Below, piece by piece: positions 1-5,303 of a stretch of 5,465 nucleotides of DNA. The notes below the pieces were generated by a model, which saw nothing but the letters and a program-made list of their open reading frames with translations, was not told where the DNA came from and did not search any database. Source of the DNA: Candidatus Methanophaga sp. GoMg3.2. Its GTDB lineage: Archaea; Halobacteriota; Syntropharchaeia; Alkanophagales; Methanospirareceae. The stretch lies in assembly GCA_013180565.1 (NCBI GenBank), contig QBUN01000266.1, forward strand, positions 1-5,465. Direction: 5' to 3'. Within the stretch, counting starts at the first letter, position 1. The number at the start of each line of letters is the position of its first letter. The translations under genes were made by a program, and so were the position numbers.

Positions 1-195
1 CTAAATGCGGGTGAAGAGGATTATCTATTGTTAAACGTTACGGGAACCATGCCGGACACGAATTTGTCAGTTGAAATAACTGGTCGGTCATGCGCAAATG
101 CTACAATTGTTGATTCTGTTAGAGCTATCACGTTTATTATTGAAAAGATGGGGGAGGCAGTAAATGACACAGATGCTACAGAAATCGCCCCCTAA
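1..195 (+). CDS. C-terminal 64 residues of an unrecognised extracytoplasmic protein (5' end outside window)
   Basis: Frame 1 is open from the left edge to the TAA at 193-195, giving 64 residues that start LNAGEEDYLLLNVTG and end DATEIAP. The gene starts outside the window. The fragment alternates short hydrophobic and polar stretches (SVEITGRSCANATIVDSV, AITFIIEKM), which suggests a beta-sandwich end. It contains several N-X-S/T sequons (NVT, NLS, NAT, NDT), as expected for a glycosylated surface protein. No membrane anchor is visible in the part seen. Its last 32 nt overlap the next gene in a different frame, so the two are probably co-transcribed and translationally coupled. I do not recognise the family and assign no function. 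The reading frame is supported by the overlap geometry and the sensible amino-acid composition, not by any motif. Confidence 0.7.
   Translation, partial: LNAGEEDYLLLNVTGTMPDTNLSVEITGRSCANATIVDSVRAITFIIEKMGEAVNDTDATEIAP
150..157 (+). promoter_or_regulatory. Shine-Dalgarno site for the 1602-residue gene
   Basis: GGGGGAGG lies six bases before the ATG at 164 and contains the GGAGG core complementary to the 3' end of 16S rRNA. It supports this ATG as the start. The site sits inside the coding sequence of the preceding gene, so ribosomes finishing that gene would arrive next to it. Confidence 0.8.
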
Positions 196-307
196 AAAAT
201 ATTTCTTTAAGCGAAGCGTTTTCCGTAAACGCTTTTCTAAAGGGACAATAGCATTGATTTTAATCCTTTGTGTTGCATTAGTTGCGGTACAAACGGTAAC
301 TGCTGCT
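164..307 (+). other. Signal peptide or signal anchor (residues 1-48)
   Basis: Residues 1-27 hold nine Lys/Arg and no acidic residue, including the cluster FRKRFSK. Residues 28-47 are an uninterrupted hydrophobic run (TIALILILCVALVAVQTVTA) followed by small residues (A48 S49) and a Gly/Asp-rich turn. This fits a Sec signal with cleavage near 47/48, or an uncleaved anchor, with everything after it outside. No twin-arginine motif and no lipobox were seen; C36 sits in mid-helix. Confidence 0.8.
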
Positions 308-3300
308 TCTAATGGGGGCGATACGGATGTCATTTTAGTGGGTACACGGAACTGGCAAGATGTAATCGCCGCTACTCCTTTGGCGATCTCACATGCTGAG
401 AATTCATCGCGACCATTATTGTTAGTGCCCACCGGTGTGGACACAGGCGAGCGATATAGCTGGCTAGAAAATGCAGATCTGGTGAAATATGGTGTTCCGC
501 CAATTATAAATAAGTTGAAGTCTGGCAATGTAAGCACAGTAATTATAAATCTCAAAGACGATAACGGATTTGTTTATTTCCCAAGCGAAGTGGTGGTGGA
601 AGACGCTATTGGCCAGGATATAAATGTCACAAAAGTGTTCATAGATAAAGCGCATGAAGAAGGTTTAAGAGTATTTGCAGCATTGTCTTGTTTTCGCGAT
701 CCCATAACCGTTGGTGATCATCCGGAATGGTGCCAAGTGGACAATGAAGATAAAAGATCCGAAGAATGGGTTTGCCCTTTGGATGATGAATATAAAGAAT
801 ACTTATTGAATTTAACAGAAGAAGTTCTAGGATATGAGATAGACGGCGTAGTTTTATCTGATTTTGGCTATGCTGGGAGCGATTACTGTTTTTGCGATCG
901 GTGTAAGAGAGGATTTTGGAATGACACGGGAATAGACCCCGGAAAAGTTGACCTTGCCAATAGGTATAGCTCGAACACACAAAAATGGTTCGATTGGCGT
1001 GCTAGTAAGGTCACCGAGTTTCTTGTATCCTTCTGCAAGCAAGTAAAGAAAATAGAGCCGGAGATTTCGATAGGTGCCAAAATGCAAAATCCATTTGATG
1101 ATTATTATCCCGCGGGTTATGATCGTGAAGCGATTGCAAGCCTTGTAGAACTCATGCTTATAGATCCCATAGGAACAAGGGATATTCGCATTCTATCACA
1201 AGATATTGGTGAAGAAGCAGCTATATACATATTCTGGCGTAAAGCAGACATAGAGGATACAATGTCTGTACCGAATGTCGAGGGCACACTAATAAATATG
1301 GAAGATGCTAAGGATGCAGGTGCGATCGGTGTTGTTCTTGATTATGACATAGCCTACACTCCTATCTGGTTAGAGTTAAAAACCATGCCGCACTCCACAT
1401 CATGGTTCTTATCACAGTATTCTCCGGAGCACGTCACGATAATTGGTGATGCCGATGTAACGTTGCCCGGTGATTTAGAAGTATCGCGGATTTGCGGCAC
1501 GGACATTTTTGATACCGCGGCGAGGATCGCCTCATACCAGAACCAGTCTCAAGGCGTGGTGATACTAAACTCTACAGATTATCACAGTGCAGTAGAAGCT
1601 GCGCCTCTAGCTTCTTATTTGGGCTATCCGATATTGTATGTGAGCGCGGTGATTCCAGATTCAACTGGTGATGCACTGGATACAGACAATGCCATAGTCA
1701 TTGGTGCTGTTAGCCCGGATGTGATACGGGATTTGGAAGCGATGAATATCTCGGTTTCGCAGGGCGATGCAAATGAAATGCTGATAAGAGCGATGGCGAA
1801 GAATGGGGAAGAGGTTAATGCGGTGGTGTTCACAAATACGAGGGATTTTGAATTGACATCACCAAAGCCGAAGGCCATTAAATTTGAGAAGGAAATAGGG
1901 GATATTCTCGTGAGCACCGAATTATTCCCCGCGGAAGTTCCTTGTGATCAAGAAGGCAGCACATTTTATATCACCGTAAATGTAAAAAATACGGGCGATG
2001 ATGTGGTTGAAAACATTATCATTCGAGATACATTACTACCGCGAAGGCCCGTGAAATCGGCCATCGCAACTGTCGGGACCGTACGTATGACAATGAGGAT
2101 ACCTGGGTTCGGAGTTGTGTTCGCGATTTTGATGTTATTGATAGCGTATACACTAACGAGAAGGAAGGGTGGTAGAGGGAGAGTCACCATCGCTTTAATT
2201 GTTGTATTGCTTGCATTTGTAGTGGCACCAATTACTCCTATTACTGATGACCACTCAAAAGTAACCCTGGAGTCTTATGGTGCGCAAGCCTTACCGGAAG
2301 AGATAGAAGAGCTAGAGGGGGTTGGATTTGCACGGACAGACATCATCTGGGACATAGGTGCTTTGAATCCAAATGAGGTGGCAACACTTAGTATTGAGGG
2401 GGTATTGGATTTTGCAATGGACTCCGGCGAGGAAAAGAGTATAGACGAAGGAATAATTATAAATTTTGATGGGATTGAAAAGTTCCTGCCTGATGAGGAG
2501 ATAAAGATAATAGCAGAACCACTTTATTGTGACTATGTTAGGAACATATCTTATCCTGTCAATGCCACAGCAGGAACCACAGCTTTGATAATCTGGGAAG
2601 TCACCTTGAATACATCAGGCACGTACGTTGAATATTACCCGCCCCATTCGGGCAGTGAATGTACGGAGCAGTTGGAAGGCGGTCCCAGGAGATGTAAGGC
2701 TGAGATCAACTTAACAAAATCGGGAACCTGGGGATTTGAAATACACTGCTGCAATGGTAGCGATTGCTGTTACACTCCCACTTATGAGATAAATGTGACA
2801 ACTATTTTTCCGCCTATTAATACAACTGCATTTGCATATACAAAAATCCCTAAGCTCTCTTTAACCGCTGCTCAGATCGCAGCGGCGAGGAAAGCACCAG
2901 TTATAGATATAAACAAGAACCCAGAGGATATTATACCTCTAGAGGCGGAAGAAAGACTTAAAGAGTCCGTTTTGGATTATAAAATCAAGCCGGACTATCT
3001 AATAGTTGTTGGTGGTACTGGATCGGTCCCGTTTGTTGATACGGGAGTGGTGCAGAATCTCTCAGTCACATATGATAACTACCGCTTGGTAGAGGATTAC
3101 TTGCCTCAATACTTTATTGATGCGCTGAATGACCCGAAAACCCAAGAGAAACTCGCAGCTCTCGCTCAAGAAGGCTATTTGAATAGCCCAAATAATCCCA
3201 TTTTGACAGTTATGGGATTTGACATATATCGCGATTACAATATCCAATTAGATAATGATGATTTCCTTGAAGTTGCAACCGGTCGAATAATTGGCTTAGA

Positions 3301-4972
3301 TGTATATGACGCATCAGCCGTAATGGCAAGAACGCTTGCATACAAAAAGATAGCAGAGAAAGGGGATTGGAAATCGAAAGCTTTAGTTATTACCAATCCC
3401 TCTTTAGCATCGCCACAAACGCCCACAGCAGGAGACATCAACAAGTATCTGGAAGATGCGGGCTTATCCGTAGATTTTGAGGTCTATGAGAAGGCGAATT
3501 GTCCGGAAGTAATGATGGAGATGAACAATGGAAAGAACATCGTGTTCTTTTTACATCATGGTTCGGAGTCTGTTTGGGGATTGAATCAATGGGCATGGTT
3601 AGAACAGTATTTAGATGCGACAGATGTGAAAATGCTTAGATTGGCACCACAAACAACGCACGCCTACACATGCCTTTCAGGGCGGTTAAAAGGTGGCAGT
3701 TATTATGATCCGTTGAGTAATGAGCTCTTCTACGAGCCACTTGATTTGGATAGATCAATTGCCATGTCATTCTTAGAAGCGGGTAGTGTGAATTACATCG
3801 GCGCAAACTCGCTTTCATGGATATTTATAACAGAGGATTTCAGTAAGGCATTCTATCAAAGCTTGATTTATGGTAATATGTCGGTAGGGGAAGCATTAAC
3901 GCATGCAAAAAATCTCTATCTGTTAAAGCTTGGATATTCGGAGGATATGCTCAATGAGTATCCGGAATGGGAAGAAGAAATTACGGGAATGATAAATGAG
4001 ACGTCAAAGCAGTTTATTCTATTAGGAGATCCAATGTTTAAGCCATTATTACCTAAGATACCGGAGAAGCCAATAGATGAGGCGATAATCTCACGGGACT
4101 GTGAGAATGATAATGAGTATGTAGTTACAATGGCGATAACACCACTTGATGAATCTGCAACTAAGTGGACCTATTGGTATGAGCAGCCAGTAGTGGCTGG
4201 GAAAGTAAATGAGCGTGCATGGCCATCATTGGTAGGCGAGCTTGAGTTGCCGATAGAGGCAGAGGATGTAGTTGTTAGAGGAATGAACGGAATTGTTTGG
4301 CATGGCGAAGATGATAGAGAAGACAAGAAGATAGTTCGATTCCCTGTAATGAACCCGATGCCAAAGCTGTATGAAGCACGAGAATTTAAAATCAGTTATG
4401 TTCGCGCGCCTAAGATATGCTGGGCGCTGAACCTAACAGCGGGTTGGAGCACGTTCTCAAGTCCAATAGCGCTTTATGAGTCCAATGTGGAGCAGGTTTT
4501 GGATGAGGTCCCCTATTCTGCGGTATTCTATTTCGATTCCGCAGATATGAATTGGTTATATCACCTTAAGAATAATACAGAAGCTTCGACATTAACGGCG
4601 ATTGAGCCGGGGAAAGCATATTTGATTGAGATGGAAGAGCAAGCGAGTTTGAATCTGAGCGGGCGAGCAGTGGAACTGCCATTTGAATTCTGCTTGTCAA
4701 AGGGTTGGAACATGATAGGTGTTCCATCAACGGAAGAGGTGAAGATAGCCGCGCTGAATGTTACAGTCGATTACGAGGAATACACATTTGATGATGCGGT
4801 GCAGAATATGTTTGTATCTGCGTTTATCTTCATGTATGAGGACGGCGAGTGGGAATATTTAGATAGCTCGGAAACGCTAAAGCCTGGGGCAGGTTACTAC
4901 TTTGAGGTTTATGAAGATTGTAAAGTTGTGGTTCCGGAGGTACAAGAAAAAATAATAATCGGACGCAGATGA
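164..4972 (+). CDS. Giant secreted surface protein: glycosidase-like TIM barrel, CWB2-like units, DUF11-like domain with membrane hairpin, C25 gingipain-like peptidase, twin C-terminal repeats
   Basis: This gene encodes 1602 residues. The start is the ATG six bases after a strong Shine-Dalgarno site, and a signal segment follows in the right place. Residues 1-27 are very basic; 28-47 are hydrophobic, with a possible cut after TVTA or TAA. The mature chain carries about 22 N-X-S/T sequons and none in the membrane hairpin loop, so it is expected outside the cell. Seen in order: CWB2-like half unit (~53-95), GHL-type TIM barrel (~120-410), CWB2-like unit (~423-560), DUF11/CARDB-like domain split by a membrane hairpin (~580-785), Cys-rich Ig-like module (~786-885), C25 peptidase (~890-1300), beta-rich segment (~1300-1420), two GW repeats (~1422-1594). 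No C-terminal anchor is present; the chain ends IIIGRR. The peptidase call is the firmest, resting on paired His and Cys motifs; the glycosidase activity is only inferred. A joint role on surface or environmental glycoproteins is a guess from the domain pairing. Convergent with the gene at 5304-5465. Confidence 0.9.
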   Translation: MTQMLQKSPPKKYFFKRSVFRKRFSKGTIALILILCVALVAVQTVTAASNGGDTDVILVGTRNWQDVIAATPLAISHAENSSRPLLLVPTGVDTGERYSWLENADLVKYGVPPIINKLKSGNVSTVIINLKDDNGFVYFPSEVVVEDAIGQDINVTKVFIDKAHEEGLRVFAALSCFRDPITVGDHPEWCQVDNEDKRSEEWVCPLDDEYKEYLLNLTEEVLGYEIDGVVLSDFGYAGSDYCFCDRCKRGFWNDTGIDPGKVDLANRYSSNTQKWFDWRASKVTEFLVSFCKQVKKIEPEISIGAKMQNPFDDYYPAGYDREAIASLVELMLIDPIGTRDIRILSQDIGEEAAIYIFWRKADIEDTMSVPNVEGTLINMEDAKDAGAIGVVLDYDIAYTPIWLELKTMPHSTSWFLSQYSPEHVTIIGDADVTLPGDLEVSRICGTDIFDTAARIASYQNQSQGVVILNSTDYHSAVEAAPLASYLGYPILYVSAVIPDSTGDALDTDNAIVIGAVSPDVIRDLEAMNISVSQGDANEMLIRAMAKNGEEVNAVVFTNTRDFELTSPKPKAIKFEKEIGDILVSTELFPAEVPCDQEGSTFYITVNVKNTGDDVVENIIIRDTLLPRRPVKSAIATVGTVRMTMRIPGFGVVFAILMLLIAYTLTRRKGGRGRVTIALIVVLLAFVVAPITPITDDHSKVTLESYGAQALPEEIEELEGVGFARTDIIWDIGALNPNEVATLSIEGVLDFAMDSGEEKSIDEGIIINFDGIEKFLPDEEIKIIAEPLYCDYVRNISYPVNATAGTTALIIWEVTLNTSGTYVEYYPPHSGSECTEQLEGGPRRCKAEINLTKSGTWGFEIHCCNGSDCCYTPTYEINVTTIFPPINTTAFAYTKIPKLSLTAAQIAAARKAPVIDINKNPEDIIPLEAEERLKESVLDYKIKPDYLIVVGGTGSVPFVDTGVVQNLSVTYDNYRLVEDYLPQYFIDALNDPKTQEKLAALAQEGYLNSPNNPILTVMGFDIYRDYNIQLDNDDFLEVATGRIIGLDVYDASAVMARTLAYKKIAEKGDWKSKALVITNPSLASPQTPTAGDINKYLEDAGLSVDFEVYEKANCPEVMMEMNNGKNIVFFLHHGSESVWGLNQWAWLEQYLDATDVKMLRLAPQTTHAYTCLSGRLKGGSYYDPLSNELFYEPLDLDRSIAMSFLEAGSVNYIGANSLSWIFITEDFSKAFYQSLIYGNMSVGEALTHAKNLYLLKLGYSEDMLNEYPEWEEEITGMINETSKQFILLGDPMFKPLLPKIPEKPIDEAIISRDCENDNEYVVTMAITPLDESATKWTYWYEQPVVAGKVNERAWPSLVGELELPIEAEDVVVRGMNGIVWHGEDDREDKKIVRFPVMNPMPKLYEAREFKISYVRAPKICWALNLTAGWSTFSSPIALYESNVEQVLDEVPYSAVFYFDSADMNWLYHLKNNTEASTLTAIEPGKAYLIEMEEQASLNLSGRAVELPFEFCLSKGWNMIGVPSTEEVKIAALNVTVDYEEYTFDDAVQNMFVSAFIFMYEDGEWEYLDSSETLKPGAGYYFEVYEDCKVVVPEVQEKIIIGRR
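214..234 (+). other. Perfect 8-bp inverted repeat inside the signal-segment coding region
   Basis: AAGCGTTT (214-221) and AAACGCTT (227-234) are exact reverse complements around a 5-nt loop, followed by TTC. The hairpin lies 18 nt after the stop of the preceding gene and about 50 nt into the large gene, encoding part of the basic N-terminus. It could slow ribosomes, stabilise the end of the upstream message or be chance. Confidence 0.5.
320..446 (+). other. Cell-wall-binding-repeat-2-like half unit (residues ~53-95)
   Basis: Just after the signal, the pattern DVILVGTRNWQDVIAATPLA followed by RPLLLVPTG matches the usual order of a CWB2 unit: a strand ending in G, a helix with a D-x-hydrophobic-A-A-x-P-L-A core, then a strand with P-hydrophobic-L. 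Only part of a unit is present before the TIM-barrel region begins. The assignment is by pattern; a Rossmann-like strand-helix-strand of another family is possible. Confidence 0.55.
521..1391 (+). other. GHL-type putative glycosidase TIM barrel (residues ~120-410)
   Basis: The segment runs as alternating strands and helices: STVIINLKDDNG (strand 1), GLRVFAALSCF (strand 3), EIDGVVLSDFGY (strand 4), EISIGAKM (strand 5, ending at 307), VELMLIDPIG (strand 6) and AIGVVLDYD (strand 8). The stretch CPLDDEYKEYLLNLTEEVL before strand 4, then an Asp at its end (D233), then C-F-C-D-R-C (C242, C244, C247) and a following GF, is characteristic of hypothetical glycosyl-hydrolase-like (GHL) families such as GHL10. 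In related TIM-barrel glycosidases an Asp at the end of strand 4 is often the nucleophile, so D233 is the best catalytic candidate; D334 and D393 end later strands. Activity and substrate are unknown and the barrel may be only sugar-binding. Confidence 0.7.
1430..1843 (+). other. Cell-wall-binding-repeat-2-like unit (residues ~423-560)
   Basis: HVTIIGDADVTLP, then RICGTDIFDTAARIA, then GVVILNSTDYHSAVEAAPLA, then YPILYVS, then AIVIGAVSP reproduces the CWB2 order (identity strand, G-x-D/R-hydrophobic-x-T-A-x-x-I-A helix, D-x-h-A-x-A-x-P-L-A helix, P-I-L strand, IGG-like strand). In Gram-positive bacteria such units bind anionic wall polymers. In archaea they occur in surface proteins, where the ligand is unknown. 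Confidence 0.7.
1901..2518 (+). other. DUF11/CARDB-like beta sandwich, interrupted (residues ~580-785)
   Basis: The first half (FYITVNVKNTGDDVVENIII followed by RDTLLP, 601-626) and the last half (IIWDIGALNPNEVATLSIEG, 727-746) are the two signature parts of a DUF11-type domain: the N-T-G-D strand pair with D-T-L-P, and the W-D-I-G-x-L-x-P-x-E-x-A-T-L strand pair. Normally only a short stretch separates them. Here about 100 residues intervene, including two membrane segments. The halves are in one uninterrupted frame, so this is an insertion and not a frameshift. Confidence 0.65.
2099..2239 (+). other. Membrane hairpin with internal PGF-CTERM-like signal (residues 646-692)
   Basis: I-P-G-F-G (646-650) leads directly into a hydrophobic helix (650-664), then RRKGGRGR (666-673), then a second hydrophobic helix (674-692). 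The first part has the three elements of archaeal PGF-CTERM sorting signals: a PGF motif, one membrane helix and an Arg/Lys cluster. In known cases the signal ends the protein and is cut by archaeosortase A; here about 930 residues follow. The basic loop lies between the helices, so the positive-inside rule puts it in the cytoplasm and both flanking halves outside. Confidence 0.75.
2519..2818 (+). other. Cysteine-rich Ig-like module (residues ~786-885)
   Basis: After the DUF11-like domain a beta-rich segment carries seven cysteines: C789, C833, C844, C862, C863, C868 and C869, the last four in HCCNGSDCCY. The GTWGFEIHC stretch resembles the last strands of an Ig-like or PKD-like fold. The CC-x4-CC cluster suggests disulfides or a metal site outside the cell. 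I do not recognise a named family. Confidence 0.5.
2831..4063 (+). other. Peptidase C25 (gingipain-like) domain (residues ~890-1300)
   Basis: The order of motifs is that of clan CD family C25: the core strand PDYLIVVGGTGSVP (943-956); LDNDDFLEVATGRI (1029-1042), the family's D-x-D-x-D-x-x-P-E-x-x-h-G-R-h stretch; NIVFFLHHGSESVWG, with H1132 before G-S-E as the likely catalytic His; HAYTCLSGR, with C1170 as the likely nucleophile; EAGSVNYIGAN; and the closing FILLGDPMFK (1284-1293). The His-Cys spacing of 38 residues is similar to the 33 of gingipain R. Both catalytic residues are present, so the domain is probably active. P1 preference cannot be read from the sequence. Secretion is expected, as in known C25 peptidases. 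Confidence 0.85.
4427..4945 (+). repeat. Two tandem GW(N)-type C-terminal repeats (protein level, residues ~1422-1508 and ~1509-1594)
   Basis: Both copies follow one plan. Copy 1: LNLTAGWSTFSSP (W1428), AVFYFDSADMNWLYHL, EPGKAYLIEM, then a closing strand. Copy 2: FCLSKGWNMIGVP (W1515), AFIFMYEDGEWEYL, KPGAGYYFEV, then a closing strand. The GW positions are 87 residues apart and the PG turns 92 apart. The pattern L-x-x-G-W-N-x-I-x-x-P ... W-x-Y ... L-x-P-G-x-G-Y is common at the ends of secreted archaeal and bacterial proteins; its ligand is not established. The copies have diverged well at the sequence level, so the duplication is old. Confidence 0.75.
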
Positions 4973-4983
4973 TCGCAGATGAT
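4964..4983 (+). repeat. Tandem 10-bp duplication over the stop codon
   Basis: CGCAGATGAT occurs twice back to back (4964-4973 and 4974-4983). The first copy contains the TGA stop (4970-4972) of the large gene. Removing one copy leaves the same stop, so the protein is unaffected. It is probably a replication-slippage product. Confidence 0.7.
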
Positions 4984-5051
4984 CGGGATTTAAAGTATAG
5001 AAAAGTGGGAGAAAGTTATATTTTATAAAGAATAAAATAAAATTAATTCTT

Positions 5052-5117
5052 GACACAGATTAACACTGATTAACGCAGAAGAAATTAAATCCGTGTAAAT
5101 CTGCGTAAATCCGTGTC
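5052..5117. repeat. Inverted repeat made of three 10-bp units per arm
   Basis: The left arm (5052-5081) reads as the decamers GACACAGATT, AACACTGATT and AACGCAGAAG. The right arm (5088-5117) reads AATCCGTGTA, AATCTGCGTA and AATCCGTGTC, which is the same unit in inverse orientation. About 21 of 30 positions are complementary, best at the outer ends. A 6-bp spacer separates the arms. Repeats of this ACACRGATTWA style occur in intergenic regions of many prokaryotes; that the element recurs in this genome is inferred. Confidence 0.8.
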
Positions 5118-5130
5118 TAAAATCGGTGTA

Positions 5131-5141
5131 TATTTATTTTT
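5131..5141 (+). terminator. Possible T-rich transcription termination site for the large gene
   Basis: TATTTATTTTT lies 14 nt after the end of the inverted repeat and about 160 nt after the stop. Archaeal RNA polymerase often stops at short T runs with or without a hairpin. It is the best T run in the convergent region on this strand, but modest. Confidence 0.35.
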
Positions 5142-5284
5142 GTGTGTTCCCTACATACGAAATTACAAATTCTTCACAGAACGTTCCAGCAGAGCTAGAA
5201 AAACGTAAACCGGTACAATTACAATATCCCCCTTTGTATCGAACTCACTCTTGCTCAATCCAACTGTTTTCTCGCATCGTAATA

Positions 5285-5301
5285 AAACCATATAAAGGTT
5301 T
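5285..5301 (-). terminator. Weak hairpin just after the minus-strand stop
   Basis: AAACC (5285-5289) and GGTTT (5297-5301) form a 5-bp inverted repeat with a 7-nt AT-only loop, 2 nt beyond the minus-strand TAA; on that strand TTTTATT follows. It could end that transcript. The minus-strand CTTTATATGG also resembles an archaeal TATA box, but no gene follows it. Confidence 0.3.
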
Positions 5302-5303
5302 GT

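Larger units (their letters stand above)
4973..5303. other. Convergent intergenic region without a credible gene
   Basis: This stretch lies between two genes that point at each other. It holds an AT-rich stretch (about 5014-5050), the 10-bp-unit inverted repeat (5052-5117), a T-rich stretch (5131-5141) and a weak hairpin next to the minus-strand stop (5285-5301). Reading both strands by eye I found no ORF with protein-like composition, no tRNA-like fold and no CRISPR pattern. From 5142 to 5284 I see nothing to annotate. Confidence 0.65.

Noticed and set aside
88..555. Minus-strand frame of 155 residues
   Set aside because: It lies opposite two well-supported plus-strand genes, is rich in Cys, Asn, Ile and Phe without pattern, and lacks any motif.
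639..1087. Three overlapping minus-strand frames
   Set aside because: All are antisense to the TIM-barrel coding region, which has clear strand-helix periodicity; they look like shadows.
1624..2190. Minus-strand frames of 97 and 74 residues
   Set aside because: They are antisense to the CWB2-like, DUF11-like and hairpin regions; no initiation signals or domains.
2090..2245. A gene fusion artefact or frameshift joining two separate proteins at the PGF-like signal
   Set aside because: The reading frame is continuous and DUF11-like signature halves lie on both sides, so the junction looks like an insertion within one domain. An assembly chimera cannot be wholly excluded.
3062..3818. Minus-strand frames of 60-69 residues
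   Set aside because: They are antisense to the C25 peptidase domain, where the plus frame carries the conserved motifs.
5052..5117. CRISPR array
   Set aside because: Units are only 10 bp, adjacent without spacers and inverted between arms, unlike CRISPR repeats.
5285..5301. Promoter with archaeal TATA box
   Set aside because: A TATA-like string exists on the minus strand, but the only frame starting at the expected distance closes after about 10 codons.
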